DNA of 35,603 nt. It comes from Gallionellaceae bacterium. GTDB taxonomy: Bacteria > Pseudomonadota > Gammaproteobacteria > Burkholderiales > Gallionellaceae. The DNA lies in the NCBI GenBank assembly GCA_028713345.1, contig JAQTOM010000014.1, positions 1 through 35,603 of the forward strand, in the 5' to 3' direction. Below are positions 19,295 to 29,272 of this stretch, one piece after another. Made by a program: the position numbers and the translations under genes. Position 1 is the stretch's first letter, and each line of letters opens with the position of its first letter. The notes under the pieces were generated by a model. It was not told the origin of the DNA. It saw nothing but the letters and a program-made list of their open reading frames with translations, and did not search any database.

Positions 19295-20758
19295 TCAGTG
19301 CCCTTTATGTTCGGGGGCGGGGGGATTCCCCCCTTCAGCGAAGGCAGACTGGGGGGGATTTTGCGGCACAACAAATCCCGCATTCCCCCCCTTTGCACCC
19401 GCGATAGGTGCGCCGGCGGGTTCCCCGCTGCTCCGCAGCGACCCTTCCGCAGCCAAAGGGGGGCTACCTTGCGCACCATGCGCGGCATGTTCGCCGAACC
19501 CGCCGACTGCCGCCTTCAGGTTGCTCTCCGCATCAATCAGGAAATTGGCCGCGACGACAACCTTCTCGCCCGCGCCGACTCCTTCCAGCACCTCGACGTA
19601 ATCATCGCTTTGCGTGCCCAGCCTGACCTCCCTCGGCTCGTAACGGCCTTCGGCCAGTGCAATCAAAATAATCTGACGCGTGCCGGTATAAATCACCGCC
19701 GAGACCGGGATGCTGAGCACGTTTTCTTTCCTGCCGCTGCCGGCGGCAATTTCCACGCCGGCGTACATGGCCGGTTTCAGCAAACCGCCCGGATTGGGCA
19801 GTTCGAGGCGGACCGGAACGGTGCGCGTCTGCGGGTTCAGCGTCGGATAAACGTAGGTTACCTTGGCATCGAAATTCTTGTCCGGGTAAGCGTTGATTTT
19901 TACTTTGGCGGATTGCCCGGACTGGACGAAGGGCAAGTCCTGTTCGAATACTTCGACGATCACCCAGACCGTCGAGAGGTCAGCGATCTGATAGAGCATT
20001 TCACCGGGCATGAAGCGCATGCCCTGTACCGCCTTCTTTTCCATGACAATGCCGTTCACCGGGGAACGTAAAGTGAGCGTCCGTCTGGCTTCGCCGGTCG
20101 CATTCAATTGCCGGATTTGCTCATCGCTGATTTCCCAGTTGCGCAGGCGTGTGAGGCTGGACTCGGCCAGTTGCCGCATCCCCTGCTGCGCCTGCGGCTC
20201 CGCTCCACTCATGGATTTCTGCCCGGAAACCGCTATCGCATATTCCCGCTGCGCCGAAACCAGTTCAGGGCTGTAAACGTCCAGCAGCGGCTGATCCTTG
20301 GCGACCGGCTGCCCTGTAGTGTTTACGTACAGCTTGTCTATCCAGCCCTCGAACCGGGGCGCGATGGTGAACATCCTGCGTTCGTCCGCCTCGATCTTGC
20401 CAACCGCACGCAGCACGCGGTGAATTTTCCGCAACGCAACCGTCTCCGTCCTTACACCGAGTTTCTGCACCTTCTCAACACTGATTCCGACCCGTTTGCC
20501 GCCGACATCCGCTTCTTCTTCGCCTTCATACACAGGCACATAATCCATACCCATCGCATCTTTTTTGGGTACAGTCGAGGTATCCGGCAAGCCCATCGCA
20601 TTACGGTAATAGAGTATCTTGCGTTCCTTTTTGGCCGGTGCAGTGGCGGTTGCCTGCTGCGCCATCTCGTGTTTTGCGGAGCCGTAGCGCTGACCTACCC
20701 AGATACCCGCTCCCAGCATTGCCGCCAGCAATATGGCGATGGTCAATTTGGATTTCAT
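19295..20758 (-). CDS. cusB: CusB-like RND periplasmic adaptor (membrane fusion protein)
   Basis: 'ILYYRNAMGLPDTSTVPKKDAMGMDYVPVYEGEE', 'APRFEGWIDKLYVNTTGQPVAKDQPLLDVYSPELVSAQREY'. Confidence 0.92.
   Translation of the reverse strand: MKSKLTIAILLAAMLGAGIWVGQRYGSAKHEMAQQATATAPAKKERKILYYRNAMGLPDTSTVPKKDAMGMDYVPVYEGEEEADVGGKRVGISVEKVQKLGVRTETVALRKIHRVLRAVGKIEADERRMFTIAPRFEGWIDKLYVNTTGQPVAKDQPLLDVYSPELVSAQREYAIAVSGQKSMSGAEPQAQQGMRQLAESSLTRLRNWEISDEQIRQLNATGEARRTLTLRSPVNGIVMEKKAVQGMRFMPGEMLYQIADLSTVWVIVEVFEQDLPFVQSGQSAKVKINAYPDKNFDAKVTYVYPTLNPQTRTVPVRLELPNPGGLLKPAMYAGVEIAAGSGRKENVLSIPVSAVIYTGTRQIILIALAEGRYEPREVRLGTQSDDYVEVLEGVGAGEKVVVAANFLIDAESNLKAAVGGFGEHAAHGAQGSPPLAAEGSLRSSGEPAGAPIAGAKGGNAGFVVPQNPPQSAFAEGGNPPAPEHKGH
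19320..19465. repeat. G/C-tract inverted repeat cluster in the 3' end of cusB
   Basis: CCCCCCTTTG (19386-19395) pairs with CAAAGGGGGG (19454-19463); adjacent 'ATTCCCCCCTTCAGCGAAGGCAGACTGGGGGGGAT'. Translates as a low-complexity Gly/Pro/Ala tail. Confidence 0.55.
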
Positions 20759-22020
20759 AGGTCTTCTCCCAGCAGTTTTTCAATGTCAGCAAGGTGCATC
20801 TGTGCTTCTATTTGCGCCTTCAATGTGTCGAGTCTTGCCTTGCGTATCTGGCGTTGCGCATCCAGCAGGGTCGCGAAATCAACCTTGCCGGTTTCATATC
20901 CGGCAAGGGCCGATTCAAAGGTCAATTCCGCCTGGGGCAGCAGGTTTTTCTGGTTGAGCGATTCGATGCGCAATGCCGACCTAAGCGCAAACAGGCTTTC
21001 AGCCAGGTCGGCCAGCGCCTGGTTTTGCGCCGCTTCACGATGTGCCTTGGCCGCATCGAGCATCGCGCCGGCTTCCCGTTCCTGCGAACGGCGCGTCTGC
21101 TGCTGCAACGGTATGTTGAGTTCAAACATCAACTCCCACTCGTTGAAACGGCTGCGATTCTGGATGGGGGAAATACCCAGTGTAAAATCCGGGTAGCGGT
21201 TCTTGAACACCAGATCGCGGTTCTTTCCCGTGGCAGCAACCTGCGCATCCAGGATAAACAGCTGCGGGTTGTTTGTCCGCAGCCTTTCTTCCAGCGAAGC
21301 GAATTCCAGTCTGGCCGGGGCCGGCAGCGGGCGCAATGCCTGCGGCTCCGCCAGCGGCGCGCTTGGTGCACGCCGCAGCAATGCATTGATGCGAGCCATC
21401 GCATGGTGATGCTCGGTTTCCAGCGTCAGCAGTTCACCGCGCATGGATGTTTGTTCGACTTGGGCGCGGATCACATCCTGCTGCTGCGCCAAGCCTGTCG
21501 CATATCTAGCCTGCGCCGTCTGTTCCAGGCCCGACACCAGATCGAGCAGTTCGCGTGTCAGCTTCTCGCTATGCGCTGCAAGGTAATATTGCGCATAAGC
21601 CGTTTTCACCCTGGCGGACAACTCCGACCAGGTTGCCGCCAGCCTTCCGTTCGCCTGGCTGGCTTCCGCTTCCGCCATTTCTTTTTTCAGGTCGCGCTTG
21701 CCCCAGAAAGGAATGGGTTGCGTGACCAGATAACGTGTGCTTCCCACCTGGTTGGGCAGCAAGCTGGGGGAGTCTGGCGTACCCTTGTTAGTGATGTCGC
21801 GCAGCTCTGTCCGCAACACCGGATCCGGCAATGCACCCGCCGGATAGATACGCTCGGATGCAGCCTCCGCTTCCAGCCGTATGGCTGCCAATTCCGGATT
21901 CTGCTGTCTGGTCAGTTCGATCAGGCTTTCAATATTTGCTCCCGGCATGGTTTCCTCTGCGCTCCATGCCGGAGAAGCAAATAACACTGCACAACATAAG
22001 ATTCTGAATCTGTTTCCCAT
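20755..22020 (-). CDS. TolC-family outer membrane efflux protein (CusC-like)
   Basis: Two OEP repeats, 'NPELAAIRLEAEAASERIYPAGALPDPVL', 'YLVTQPIPFWGKRDLKKEMAEAEA'; stop overlaps the cusB start. Confidence 0.9.
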   Translation of the reverse strand: MGNRFRILCCAVLFASPAWSAEETMPGANIESLIELTRQQNPELAAIRLEAEAASERIYPAGALPDPVLRTELRDITNKGTPDSPSLLPNQVGSTRYLVTQPIPFWGKRDLKKEMAEAEASQANGRLAATWSELSARVKTAYAQYYLAAHSEKLTRELLDLVSGLEQTAQARYATGLAQQQDVIRAQVEQTSMRGELLTLETEHHHAMARINALLRRAPSAPLAEPQALRPLPAPARLEFASLEERLRTNNPQLFILDAQVAATGKNRDLVFKNRYPDFTLGISPIQNRSRFNEWELMFELNIPLQQQTRRSQEREAGAMLDAAKAHREAAQNQALADLAESLFALRSALRIESLNQKNLLPQAELTFESALAGYETGKVDFATLLDAQRQIRKARLDTLKAQIEAQMHLADIEKLLGEDL

Positions 22021-22126
22021 GATGATGCTCCAACACGCACCGCCGCTGGCGGCAAACAATTATGCGAGAGAAGGTAACGCACGACAGGGTGCTCCGCTGT
22101 TGCGGAACGGTCAAGCGCAGGGATGG

Positions 22127-22513
22127 CTAATTCAGAAAAGAGCAGAAGCGGATGGGAATGGGCGGGCCGGTATCCGGCACCGCATGTTCGGAGGAAATCG
22201 CAGGGCGTTCATGCTGTATTTGCGGGAAAGGCACCAGCCAGGCTACCACGCTGACCGGTGCGGCGACTGTCGTATTGTGCTGATCCACGCTGACCTGGCC
22301 GGTCTGGTCGCAATGCATCAGACAGGCATTGGCGTTGGGAATTTCTGTTTCGTGGCACGGCATGACGCCGTCATCCTGGCTCAGGGAATAAGCCTGCACC
22401 GGGCTGGCGTTGGGCGCAACACAGGCGTTCGCGGCGACTATTCCTTGCGCGAACAACAGCAGCCCGAGCATCAACCGGGCCAGCCATTTGATTTTATGTT
22501 GCGTCAGTTTCAT
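22127..22513 (-). CDS. Secreted hypothetical protein of the metal operon (Cys/His-containing)
   Basis: Signal-peptide-like start 'MKLTQHKIKWLARLMLGLLLFAQGIVAANACV'; 'MPCHETEIPNANACLMHCDQTGQ'; C-terminus 'PPIPIRFCSFLN'. Confidence 0.6.
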   Translation of the reverse strand: MKLTQHKIKWLARLMLGLLLFAQGIVAANACVAPNASPVQAYSLSQDDGVMPCHETEIPNANACLMHCDQTGQVSVDQHNTTVAAPVSVVAWLVPFPQIQHERPAISSEHAVPDTGPPIPIRFCSFLN

Positions 22514-22630
22514 CGTAATATTTTGCGGAATCAACTACTCAACTTGGCAAACTATATCTGATCTGCGGGAATTTGGCATCAAAATTGAATTGTGCCACAA
22601 ACAAAGCACAGGCCAGTATGGCTTACCTTT

Positions 22631-22654
22631 CGGCTGCTTGTAGCCAAGCAGCCG
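22631..22654. terminator. Perfect 10-bp stem-loop directly 3' of the small - strand ORF
   Basis: CGGCTGCTTG-TAGC-CAAGCAGCCG; no poly-U so terminator role uncertain. Confidence 0.4.
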
Positions 22655-22655
22655 C

Positions 22656-22814
22656 TTAAATCAGGTAGATCACTATTGCCGCCAATCCGATAATCAGGGC
22701 GCTCAGGATAACGAACGGTGCGTACTCCGCATACGTCAATTTTCCCTGTGGAATCGGCCTTATTCTGAGCGTAGAGTCCATTTCATCACGCAATACCCCA
22801 TGAAGGAATTTCAT
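22656..22814 (-). CDS. Small tail-anchored-like membrane protein (52 aa)
   Basis: Not in ORF track; ATG preceded by GGAGA: MKFLHGVLRDEMDSTLRIRPIPQGKLTYAEYAPFVILSALIIGLAAIVIYLI*. Confidence 0.55.
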   Translation of the reverse strand: MKFLHGVLRDEMDSTLRIRPIPQGKLTYAEYAPFVILSALIIGLAAIVIYLI

Positions 22815-23067
22815 TTTATTCTCCAATCTGCACTATTGTTCATGTGTGCGTAGACACATTATCAGTAATTTGGTTGCATACCCAAGCTCACGCATCTGTT
22901 TTTGGGTATAAGAATGAAAGGTGCCATAAATCAGATGAACGGTTGATTCGGATGGGCAAATGGCCGGTGAGATTGAGTGCGCTACACAGCACTACGGGGA
23001 TAGTGCGGGCTTTATTGAGGCGTGCTATCCAGTTAGTCAGGATAACCGGAATATTTATAACGAGAGG

Positions 23068-23583
23068 TCAAGCAGGTTTTCTAAGGGCGATCATTGCCGC
23101 CCATGCGCCGAGCAATACATACCAGACCAGCGACCATTCCGGAATGCCGAGGGTGAGAAATGTCCAGCCTTTGGCGGCACATTCGCCGGAACCATGCATC
23201 AGTTCCTGCAAGACTTCGGTCATGGGGAAGTTTTCCAGCATGTAATCCAGGCCGGGGCCGCAGGCGGGTACCTGATCCTTGGGCAGGTGTTGTATCCAGA
23301 TGTGGCGGCTGGCCACGCCCACGCCGCTTAGTGCGAGCAAGCCTATCAATACGGCGTACCCTTTAGCCCCCGCACGTTCCGGGTTGTGCAGCGTGGCAAC
23401 GGCGAACACCACCAGCATGGCGATGAAGATGACGCGCTGAATCATGCACAGCGGGCAGGGATCCTGACGCAAGACATGCTGCAAATAGAGTGCCGCACCG
23501 AACAGCACGGAAATTACCAGTACACCAGGCAGATACAGCCAGCGGTTGGCAAGCGAGCGCCACAATGCCAACAACTTGCCCAT
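23068..23583 (-). CDS. dsbB: Disulfide bond formation protein DsbB
   Basis: 'QDPCPLCMIQRVIFI' CxxC and 'KDQVPACGPGLDYMLENFPMTEVLQELMHGSGECAAKGWTFLTLGIPEWSL'. Confidence 0.92.
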   Translation of the reverse strand: MGKLLALWRSLANRWLYLPGVLVISVLFGAALYLQHVLRQDPCPLCMIQRVIFIAMLVVFAVATLHNPERAGAKGYAVLIGLLALSGVGVASRHIWIQHLPKDQVPACGPGLDYMLENFPMTEVLQELMHGSGECAAKGWTFLTLGIPEWSLVWYVLLGAWAAMIALRKPA

Positions 23584-23585
23584 AC

Positions 23586-23780
23586 CTACTCCACCTCGTC
23601 TATCCACGCCATCTGGATGGCTTCCAGAACTTTCTCTCCGCCATGATTGTGATCGTCGTCAAAGTCTTCAAGCTCCACCACCCAGTTGTGCAAATCGGTG
23701 AAACGAACGGTCTTCGGGTCGATTTCCGGATGCGCTTCCGCCAACTCAATGGCGATCGTACTTACATCAGTCCATTTCAT
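23586..23780 (-). CDS. iscX: Fe-S assembly protein IscX
   Basis: 'MKWTDVSTIAIELAEAHPEIDPKTVRFTDLHNWVVELEDFDDD...EAIQMAWIDE' is full-length IscX. Confidence 0.95.
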   Translation of the reverse strand: MKWTDVSTIAIELAEAHPEIDPKTVRFTDLHNWVVELEDFDDDHNHGGEKVLEAIQMAWIDEVE

Positions 23781-23781
23781 T

Positions 23782-24120
23782 TCAGTGTCCTTCTTTCGCC
23801 ATGTTGATGGTGTACTTGGGTATCTCGATGACCAGGTCTTTATCGCCCACCAGCGCCTGGCAACTCAGGCGCGAACTCGGCTCCAGCCCCCATGCCATGT
23901 CCAGCAAATCCTCTTCTGTTTCTTCTGCGGGTGCAAGCGAATTGAACCCCTCGCGCAGGATGACGTGGCAGGTGGTGCAGGCGCAGGATTTTTCGCAGGC
24001 ATGTTCGATTTCCACATCGTGCTGCAACAGCGCGTCACAGATGGAAACACCCGGCGCAGCGTCGAACACCACGCCCTTGGGGCACAGTTCTTCATGCGGT
24101 AACACGATAATCTGCGGCAT
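23782..24120 (-). CDS. fdx: ISC-type [2Fe-2S] ferredoxin
   Basis: '[52 protein letters not shown]'. Confidence 0.95.
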   Translation of the reverse strand: MPQIIVLPHEELCPKGVVFDAAPGVSICDALLQHDVEIEHACEKSCACTTCHVILREGFNSLAPAEETEEDLLDMAWGLEPSSRLSCQALVGDKDLVIEIPKYTINMAKEGH

Positions 24121-24121
24121 T

Positions 24122-25987
24122 TCAGGTCTCCAGATCGGTTAATTTACGCCCGCCCAGCACACGCGACACGCTCTTGTCCATGCGTGCCTGGGCGAAGGTT
24201 ACGGTGGCATCGTTCAGCTGGGTGACAGAACGCTTGATGGCATGATGGTCGGCAGTTTGCAGCACCGCGCGCAATCCGTCCATGCAGGCGAGGATATGCG
24301 CCTCCTCGTCCTTGTTCAGCAGGGCCGCATCCTGCGCCAGCGCATTCTGCACCGCCTCCAGCAATTGCTCAGCCTCCACCTGCTGTTCGCGCAGCGCGCG
24401 CGCCTGCATGTCGTCCTGTGCATGCTGGTTCGAATCCTGCAACATGCGCGTGATTTCCGTATCGGACAGGCCGTATGAAGGCTTCACGGTAATGTGCGCC
24501 TCCACCCCGCTGCCTGTCTCGCGCGCGGAGACATCCAGCAGCCCGTCCGCATCCACCTGGAAGGTAATGCGGATACGTGCCGCCCCCGCCACCATGGGCG
24601 GAATGCCGCGCAATTCAAACCTGGCCAGCGAGCGGCAATCGGCCACCAGTTCGCGCTCCCCCTGCACCACATGCACGCTCATCGCAGTCTGCCCATCCTT
24701 GAACGTGGTGAACTCCTGCGCGCGCGCGGTGGGAATCGTGCTGTTGCGCGGGATGATTTTTTCGGTCAGGCCGCCCATGGTTTCGATACCCAGCGACAAC
24801 GGGATCACATCGAGCAGCAGCCAGTCGTCGGCGCTGCGGTTGCCCGCCAGCACATTGGCCTGTATCGCCGCGCCCAGCGCCACGACCTTGTCCGGGTCAA
24901 GGTTGGTGAGTGGAGTCTGCCGGAAAAATTCCGCCACGGCACGCTGCACCTGCGGCATGCGCGTGGCGCCGCCCACCATCACCACCCCCTTGATATCCGT
25001 AACCGCAAGCCCCGCATCACGCAAGGCACGGCGCACAGGCTGCAAGGTATGCTCCACCAGGTTCTGGCTCATGTCATGAAAATCCTGCCGGGCCAACACG
25101 GTATCAATCGTCTCGCCGCTACGCAGGATGGCAGTCACACGCGTTTCGTCATGTTCGGTCAATTCTTCCTTGGCGGCGCGCGCACGCGTTAGCAGCAGCC
25201 GCGTATCCGCTGCACCCAGCGCAGAAAGATTATTCTTTTCCAGCAGCCAGCAGTAGATGCGATGGTCGAAATCGTCGCCGCCCAGCGCAGAATTGCCATT
25301 GGTGGCAAGCACTTCAAACACGCCTCTCGACAGCTTCAGGATGGAAATATCGAATGTTCCACCGCCCAGGTCATACACCGCGTACACCCCCTCGGCGGCA
25401 TTATCCAGCCCGTAAGCGATGGCGGCAGCAGTGGGTTCGTTGAGCAATCGCAACACATTGAGCCCCGCCAGCTTGGCCGCATCCTTGGTAGCCTGGCGCT
25501 GTGCGTCGTCAAAATAGGCCGGTACGGTAATTACCGCACCGACCAGTCCACCGCCCAGCGCTTCTTCGGCGCGCGCGCGCAGCACCCTGAGAATTTCCGC
25601 CGATACTTCGACCGGACTTTTTACCCCGGCGACGGTGCGCAACTGCACCATGCCGGGTGCGTCCACGAAATGGTAATGCAACCCGCTGGCGTTGCCGATA
25701 TCCGACAAGCCGCGCCCCATGAAACGCTTGGCCGAGACGATGGTGTTGGTCGGGTCTTCGCTCTGCATTGCTTGCGCGGCCTCGCCTGCCTGCACACTGC
25801 CGTCGGCAAGGTAGCGCACCACCGAGGGCAGCAGTGCGCGGCCTTGCTCATCGTTCAGCACCACGCTGATGCCGTTGCGCACCGTCGCCACCAGTGAATT
25901 GGTGGTGCCCAGGTCTATGCCCACCGCCAGCCGGTGTTCGTGCGGTGCGGCACTCATGCCGGGTTCGGAGATTTGTAGTAGAGCCAT
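24122..25987 (-). CDS. hscA: Fe-S assembly chaperone HscA (Hsp70 family)
   Basis: '[18 protein letters not shown]', '[38 protein letters not shown]'; overlaps hscB. Confidence 0.97.
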   Translation of the reverse strand: MALLQISEPGMSAAPHEHRLAVGIDLGTTNSLVATVRNGISVVLNDEQGRALLPSVVRYLADGSVQAGEAAQAMQSEDPTNTIVSAKRFMGRGLSDIGNASGLHYHFVDAPGMVQLRTVAGVKSPVEVSAEILRVLRARAEEALGGGLVGAVITVPAYFDDAQRQATKDAAKLAGLNVLRLLNEPTAAAIAYGLDNAAEGVYAVYDLGGGTFDISILKLSRGVFEVLATNGNSALGGDDFDHRIYCWLLEKNNLSALGAADTRLLLTRARAAKEELTEHDETRVTAILRSGETIDTVLARQDFHDMSQNLVEHTLQPVRRALRDAGLAVTDIKGVVMVGGATRMPQVQRAVAEFFRQTPLTNLDPDKVVALGAAIQANVLAGNRSADDWLLLDVIPLSLGIETMGGLTEKIIPRNSTIPTARAQEFTTFKDGQTAMSVHVVQGERELVADCRSLARFELRGIPPMVAGAARIRITFQVDADGLLDVSARETGSGVEAHITVKPSYGLSDTEITRMLQDSNQHAQDDMQARALREQQVEAEQLLEAVQNALAQDAALLNKDEEAHILACMDGLRAVLQTADHHAIKRSVTQLNDATVTFAQARMDKSVSRVLGGRKLTDLET

Positions 25988-26571
25988 CAGTTGTCTATCG
26001 CATCAAAAGCGGAATTGATTTCTTCCGCAAGTTTTTCCAGGAATTTCAGTTTGCGCACGCCTTCGGTTGCCGCAGCATAGTCGCGCTCGATGTCAATTTG
26101 GTCGGCAAGCTGCTGTTGCAATACATGCACTTCATGCTGCAGGCGCAATTTCAGTTTGTCCAGTTCACCGGCATCGCGCGCTTCCTCGGCTTCCTGAATG
26201 GCTTCGTGCCATTCCATCTGCTCCATCAGGAAACCCGCCGGCATTATGGTATTGGTTTCTTCCTGAGTATCCACGCCGCGCAAGGAGAGCAGATAGCGCG
26301 CGCGCTTGATGGGGTTGTTCAGGGTCTGGTAGGCCTCATTCACCCGGGTAGCCCATTGCATGGACACACGGCGCTCGGCCTCGGAAAGATGGGAGAATTT
26401 GTCCGGATGAACCTGCACTTGCAGCGCGTGATAATGCTGGTCGAGCTGGGTATGGTCAATCCGGTAGCTTGTTGGCAGGCCGAACAGTTGAAAAAAATCC
26501 TGCTGAAAACGAGATTCGTCGAAGACAAATCGAGTTTCGGCACTGCCAAAATCGGAAACAGCGGCCTGCAT
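25987..26571 (-). CDS. hscB: Fe-S assembly co-chaperone HscB
   Basis: J-domain '[48 protein letters not shown]' (HPD). Confidence 0.96.
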   Translation of the reverse strand: MQAAVSDFGSAETRFVFDESRFQQDFFQLFGLPTSYRIDHTQLDQHYHALQVQVHPDKFSHLSEAERRVSMQWATRVNEAYQTLNNPIKRARYLLSLRGVDTQEETNTIMPAGFLMEQMEWHEAIQEAEEARDAGELDKLKLRLQHEVHVLQQQLADQIDIERDYAAATEGVRKLKFLEKLAEEINSAFDAIDN

Positions 26572-26576
26572 CAGGG

Positions 26577-26900
26577 TTAAACGCTAAAGCTCTCGCCGCA
26601 GCCGCACTCGTTCTTCACATTGGGGTTTTTGAACTTGAAACCTTCGTTCAAGCCCTCGCGCGTATAGTCCAACACCATGCCATCGACATAGGCCAAGCTC
26701 TTCGGATCAATCAGAACCGTAACGCCGTCGCTGGTAAACTGGATATCATCGTCACCCACTTCATCGGCAAACTCCAGCTTGTAGGACATACCCGAACAAC
26801 CGCTGGTACGTACGCCTACGCGCAGGCCGACGCCCTTGCCGCGTTTGGCCAGAAAATTCTGTACATGCCGTGCCGCACTTTCAGTCAATGTGATAGCCAT
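26577..26900 (-). CDS. iscA: Iron-sulfur cluster assembly protein IscA
   Basis: '[46 protein letters not shown]...[12 protein letters not shown]'; start trimmed to this Met. Confidence 0.96.
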   Translation of the reverse strand: MAITLTESAARHVQNFLAKRGKGVGLRVGVRTSGCSGMSYKLEFADEVGDDDIQFTSDGVTVLIDPKSLAYVDGMVLDYTREGLNEGFKFKNPNVKNECGCGESFSV

Positions 26901-26904
26901 TGTC

Positions 26905-27327
26905 TTATCCTTTGCAACTTTCCTTGCAGGCAGGCGCTTCCACCATTGCACCGTGCTTGCTCTTGTAATCCTGCACCGCCGCCTTGATGGCATCCTCCGC
27001 CAGAATCGAGCAGTGTATCTTCACCGGCGGCAGCGCCAGCTCTTCGGCAATCTGGCTATTCTTGATGAGCAAGGCCTCATCCACCGTCTTGCCCTTGACC
27101 CACTCGGTCACCAGAGAACTCGACGCAATCGCCGAACCGCAACCGTAAGTCTTGAACTTCGCATCCTCGATGATGCCGTCCTTACCCACCTTGATTTGCA
27201 GCTTCATCACATCGCCGCAGGCCGGTGCGCCCACCATGCCGGTGCCCACGTCATCATCTTCCTTGCCGAAGGATCCGACATTGCGCGGATGTTCGTAGTG
27301 GTCTAAAACTTTTTCACTGTATGCCAT
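26905..27327 (-). CDS. iscU: Fe-S scaffold protein IscU
   Basis: '[47 protein letters not shown]', '[26 protein letters not shown]'. Confidence 0.97.
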   Translation of the reverse strand: MAYSEKVLDHYEHPRNVGSFGKEDDDVGTGMVGAPACGDVMKLQIKVGKDGIIEDAKFKTYGCGSAIASSSLVTEWVKGKTVDEALLIKNSQIAEELALPPVKIHCSILAEDAIKAAVQDYKSKHGAMVEAPACKESCKG

Positions 27328-27360
27328 TTGGTGCTCCTTTCAGTCGCAGAGAAGGGGAAA

Positions 27361-27455
27361 ATCAGAGAAGGAGGAAGAGAGAAGGGGGAAGGGTAAAAAC
27401 CGCATCCCGCTTTTGACGTTACCCTTCCCCCTTCTCCCTTATCCCTTCCCCGCTT
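27361..27455. repeat. Palindromic repeat, copy A (between iscS and iscU)
   Basis: 18-bp perfect stem GAGAAGGGGGAAGGGTAA (27379-27396) / TTACCCTTCCCCCTTCTC (27419-27436), 22-nt loop; homologous to the reverse complement of copy B at ~30018-30112. Confidence 0.85.
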
Positions 27456-28670
27456 TTAATGTGCCGCCCACTGCACGCTATTCAAATCAATCCCGTCCTT
27501 ATACATCTCCCACAGCGGAGACAGGTCGCGCAGCTTGCCGATCTTGTCCTTCATCAATGCCACGGTGTAGTCCACTTCTTCCATGGTGGTAAAGCGTCCC
27601 ACGCTGAAGCGGATCGAACTGTGCGCCAGCTCATCGCTGCGTCCCAATGCGCGCAGCACATAGGACGGCTCCAGGCTCGCCGAGGTGCAGGCGGAGCCGC
27701 TGGATACCGCGATATTCGTGACCGCCATGATCATCGATTCGCCTTCCACAAAGTTGAAGCTGACGTTCAGGTTGTGCGGCACGCGCTGTTCAAGATCACC
27801 ATTCAGGTGTACTTCCTCCATGCTCGACAGCCCTTGCCACAGGCGGTCGCGCAGCATGCGGATACGCTCGTTTTCGGCTGCCATTTCCTGTTGCGCGAGA
27901 CGGAATGCCTCACCCATGCCGACGATCTGGTGCGTGGGCAAGGTGCCCGAACGCATGCCGCGCTCGTGCCCGCCGCCATGCATCTGCGCTTCCAGGCGCA
28001 CGCGCGGCTTGCGCCGCACATACAGCGCGCCGATGCCTTTCGGACCATAGGTCTTGTGCGCGGAAAACGACATCAGGTCAACCTTCAGCTGTTGCAGGTC
28101 TATCGCCACCTTGCCGGTTGCCTGCGCCGCATCGACATGGAACAGGATGCCCTTTTCACGGCAGATTTCGCCTATCGCTGCGATGTCCTGAATCACGCCG
28201 ATCTCGTTGTTCACCGACATCACCGAAACGATGATGGTATCGGGGCGCAATGCCGCCTTGAGTTTTTCCAGATCGAGCAGGCCATTCGCTTCGGGAGCCA
28301 GATACGTGGCGGAAAAACCCTGCCGCTCCAGTTCGCGCACGGTATCCAGCACCGCCTTATGCTCGGTCATCATCGTAATGATGTGCTTGCCCTTGCCCGA
28401 ATAGAAATGCGCCGCACCCTTCAGTGCCAGGTTGTTGGACTCGGTTGCCCCAGAAGTCCACACGATCTCCTTGGGGTCGGCGTTCACCAATGCCGCCACC
28501 TGTTCGCGCGCACGCTCCACCGCCTCATCTGCCACCCACCCATAGGAATGGGAGCGGCTGGCCGGGTTGCCGAACTTCTCGGTCAGGTAGGGAATCATCG
28601 CTTCCGCCACGCGCGGGTCAACCGGTGTGGTGGCCGAATAATCCAGATAAATTGGAAAGTGCAAACTCAT
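27456..28670 (-). CDS. iscS: Cysteine desulfurase IscS
   Basis: '[24 protein letters not shown]', '[24 protein letters not shown]', '[21 protein letters not shown]'. Confidence 0.97.
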   Translation of the reverse strand: MSLHFPIYLDYSATTPVDPRVAEAMIPYLTEKFGNPASRSHSYGWVADEAVERAREQVAALVNADPKEIVWTSGATESNNLALKGAAHFYSGKGKHIITMMTEHKAVLDTVRELERQGFSATYLAPEANGLLDLEKLKAALRPDTIIVSVMSVNNEIGVIQDIAAIGEICREKGILFHVDAAQATGKVAIDLQQLKVDLMSFSAHKTYGPKGIGALYVRRKPRVRLEAQMHGGGHERGMRSGTLPTHQIVGMGEAFRLAQQEMAAENERIRMLRDRLWQGLSSMEEVHLNGDLEQRVPHNLNVSFNFVEGESMIMAVTNIAVSSGSACTSASLEPSYVLRALGRSDELAHSSIRFSVGRFTTMEEVDYTVALMKDKIGKLRDLSPLWEMYKDGIDLNSVQWAAH

Positions 28671-28685
28671 GTCAGTTACCTATTT

Positions 28686-29159
28686 TCAAACCGAGGCAAT
28701 CTCCGGCCTCGTGATGCGTTTATTGAGGGTCACCGGCATTACACCAGCCTTGGGCTTGCCGTGACCATCCACTAATTGCTGCAAATTGACCGCTGCCAGA
28801 TGGCGATATAAAGCGTCATTCAATCCCATCCACAAATCATGCGTGATGCACTGCTGGTCGTCATGGCAATCACCCTTGCCGCCGCACTTGGTCGCATCCA
28901 TCGGTTCGTCCACCGCCACGATGACATCTGCGACCGAAATTTCCGAACTGGGACGTGCCAGATAATAACCGCCGCCGGGGCCGCGCACGCTTTCCACAAT
29001 GTGGTGCCTCCTCAGCTTGCCGAACAACTGCTCGAGATAAGACAGGGAAATCTTCTGCCGCTCGCTGATGCTCGCCAGTGTGACCGGATCCTTACCGCCG
29101 CGAATTGCCAGATCAACCATTGCCGTAACGGCAAAACGTCCTTTCGTTGTGAGTCGCAT
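28686..29159 (-). CDS. iscR: Fe-S cluster regulator IscR (Rrf2 family)
   Basis: 'MRLTTKGRFAVTAMVDLAI' and cluster ligands C-x5-C-x5-C-x2-H in 'CGGKGDCHDDQQCITH'. Confidence 0.97.
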   Translation of the reverse strand: MRLTTKGRFAVTAMVDLAIRGGKDPVTLASISERQKISLSYLEQLFGKLRRHHIVESVRGPGGGYYLARPSSEISVADVIVAVDEPMDATKCGGKGDCHDDQQCITHDLWMGLNDALYRHLAAVNLQQLVDGHGKPKAGVMPVTLNKRITRPEIASV

Positions 29160-29239
29160 GACTTGCCCCTCTCAAATTCAATCCGTGAACCCAGCCGCTT
29201 ACCCGATTTCTTGTTGCGGAAAACTTGCTTACAAAATAC

Positions 29240-29272
29240 ATAATAAAATACCCAAACGTTTTAATCAACTAT
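29240..29272 (-). promoter_or_regulatory. Predicted iscR promoter with IscR type-1-like operator
   Basis: Minus strand: ATAGTTGATTAAAACGTTTGGGTAT (29272-29248) matches 21/25 of the E. coli type-1 consensus ATASYYGACTRWWWYAGTCRRSTAT; -35 TTGATT (29268-29263), 17-nt spacer, -10 TATTAT (29245-29240). Confidence 0.75.

Noticed and set aside
20794-21984. 396-aa + strand ORF antisense to the TolC-family gene
   Set aside because: Antisense artefact; low-complexity, no family motifs.
22840-22880. Short palindrome ATGTGT-gcgtag-ACACAT as a metal-regulator operator
   Set aside because: Only a 6-bp stem and no match to a recognised CueR/CusR-type site; too weak to claim.
27459-28775. 438-aa + strand ORF antisense to iscS
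   Set aside because: iscS on the minus strand is unambiguous; the ORF is an antisense artefact.
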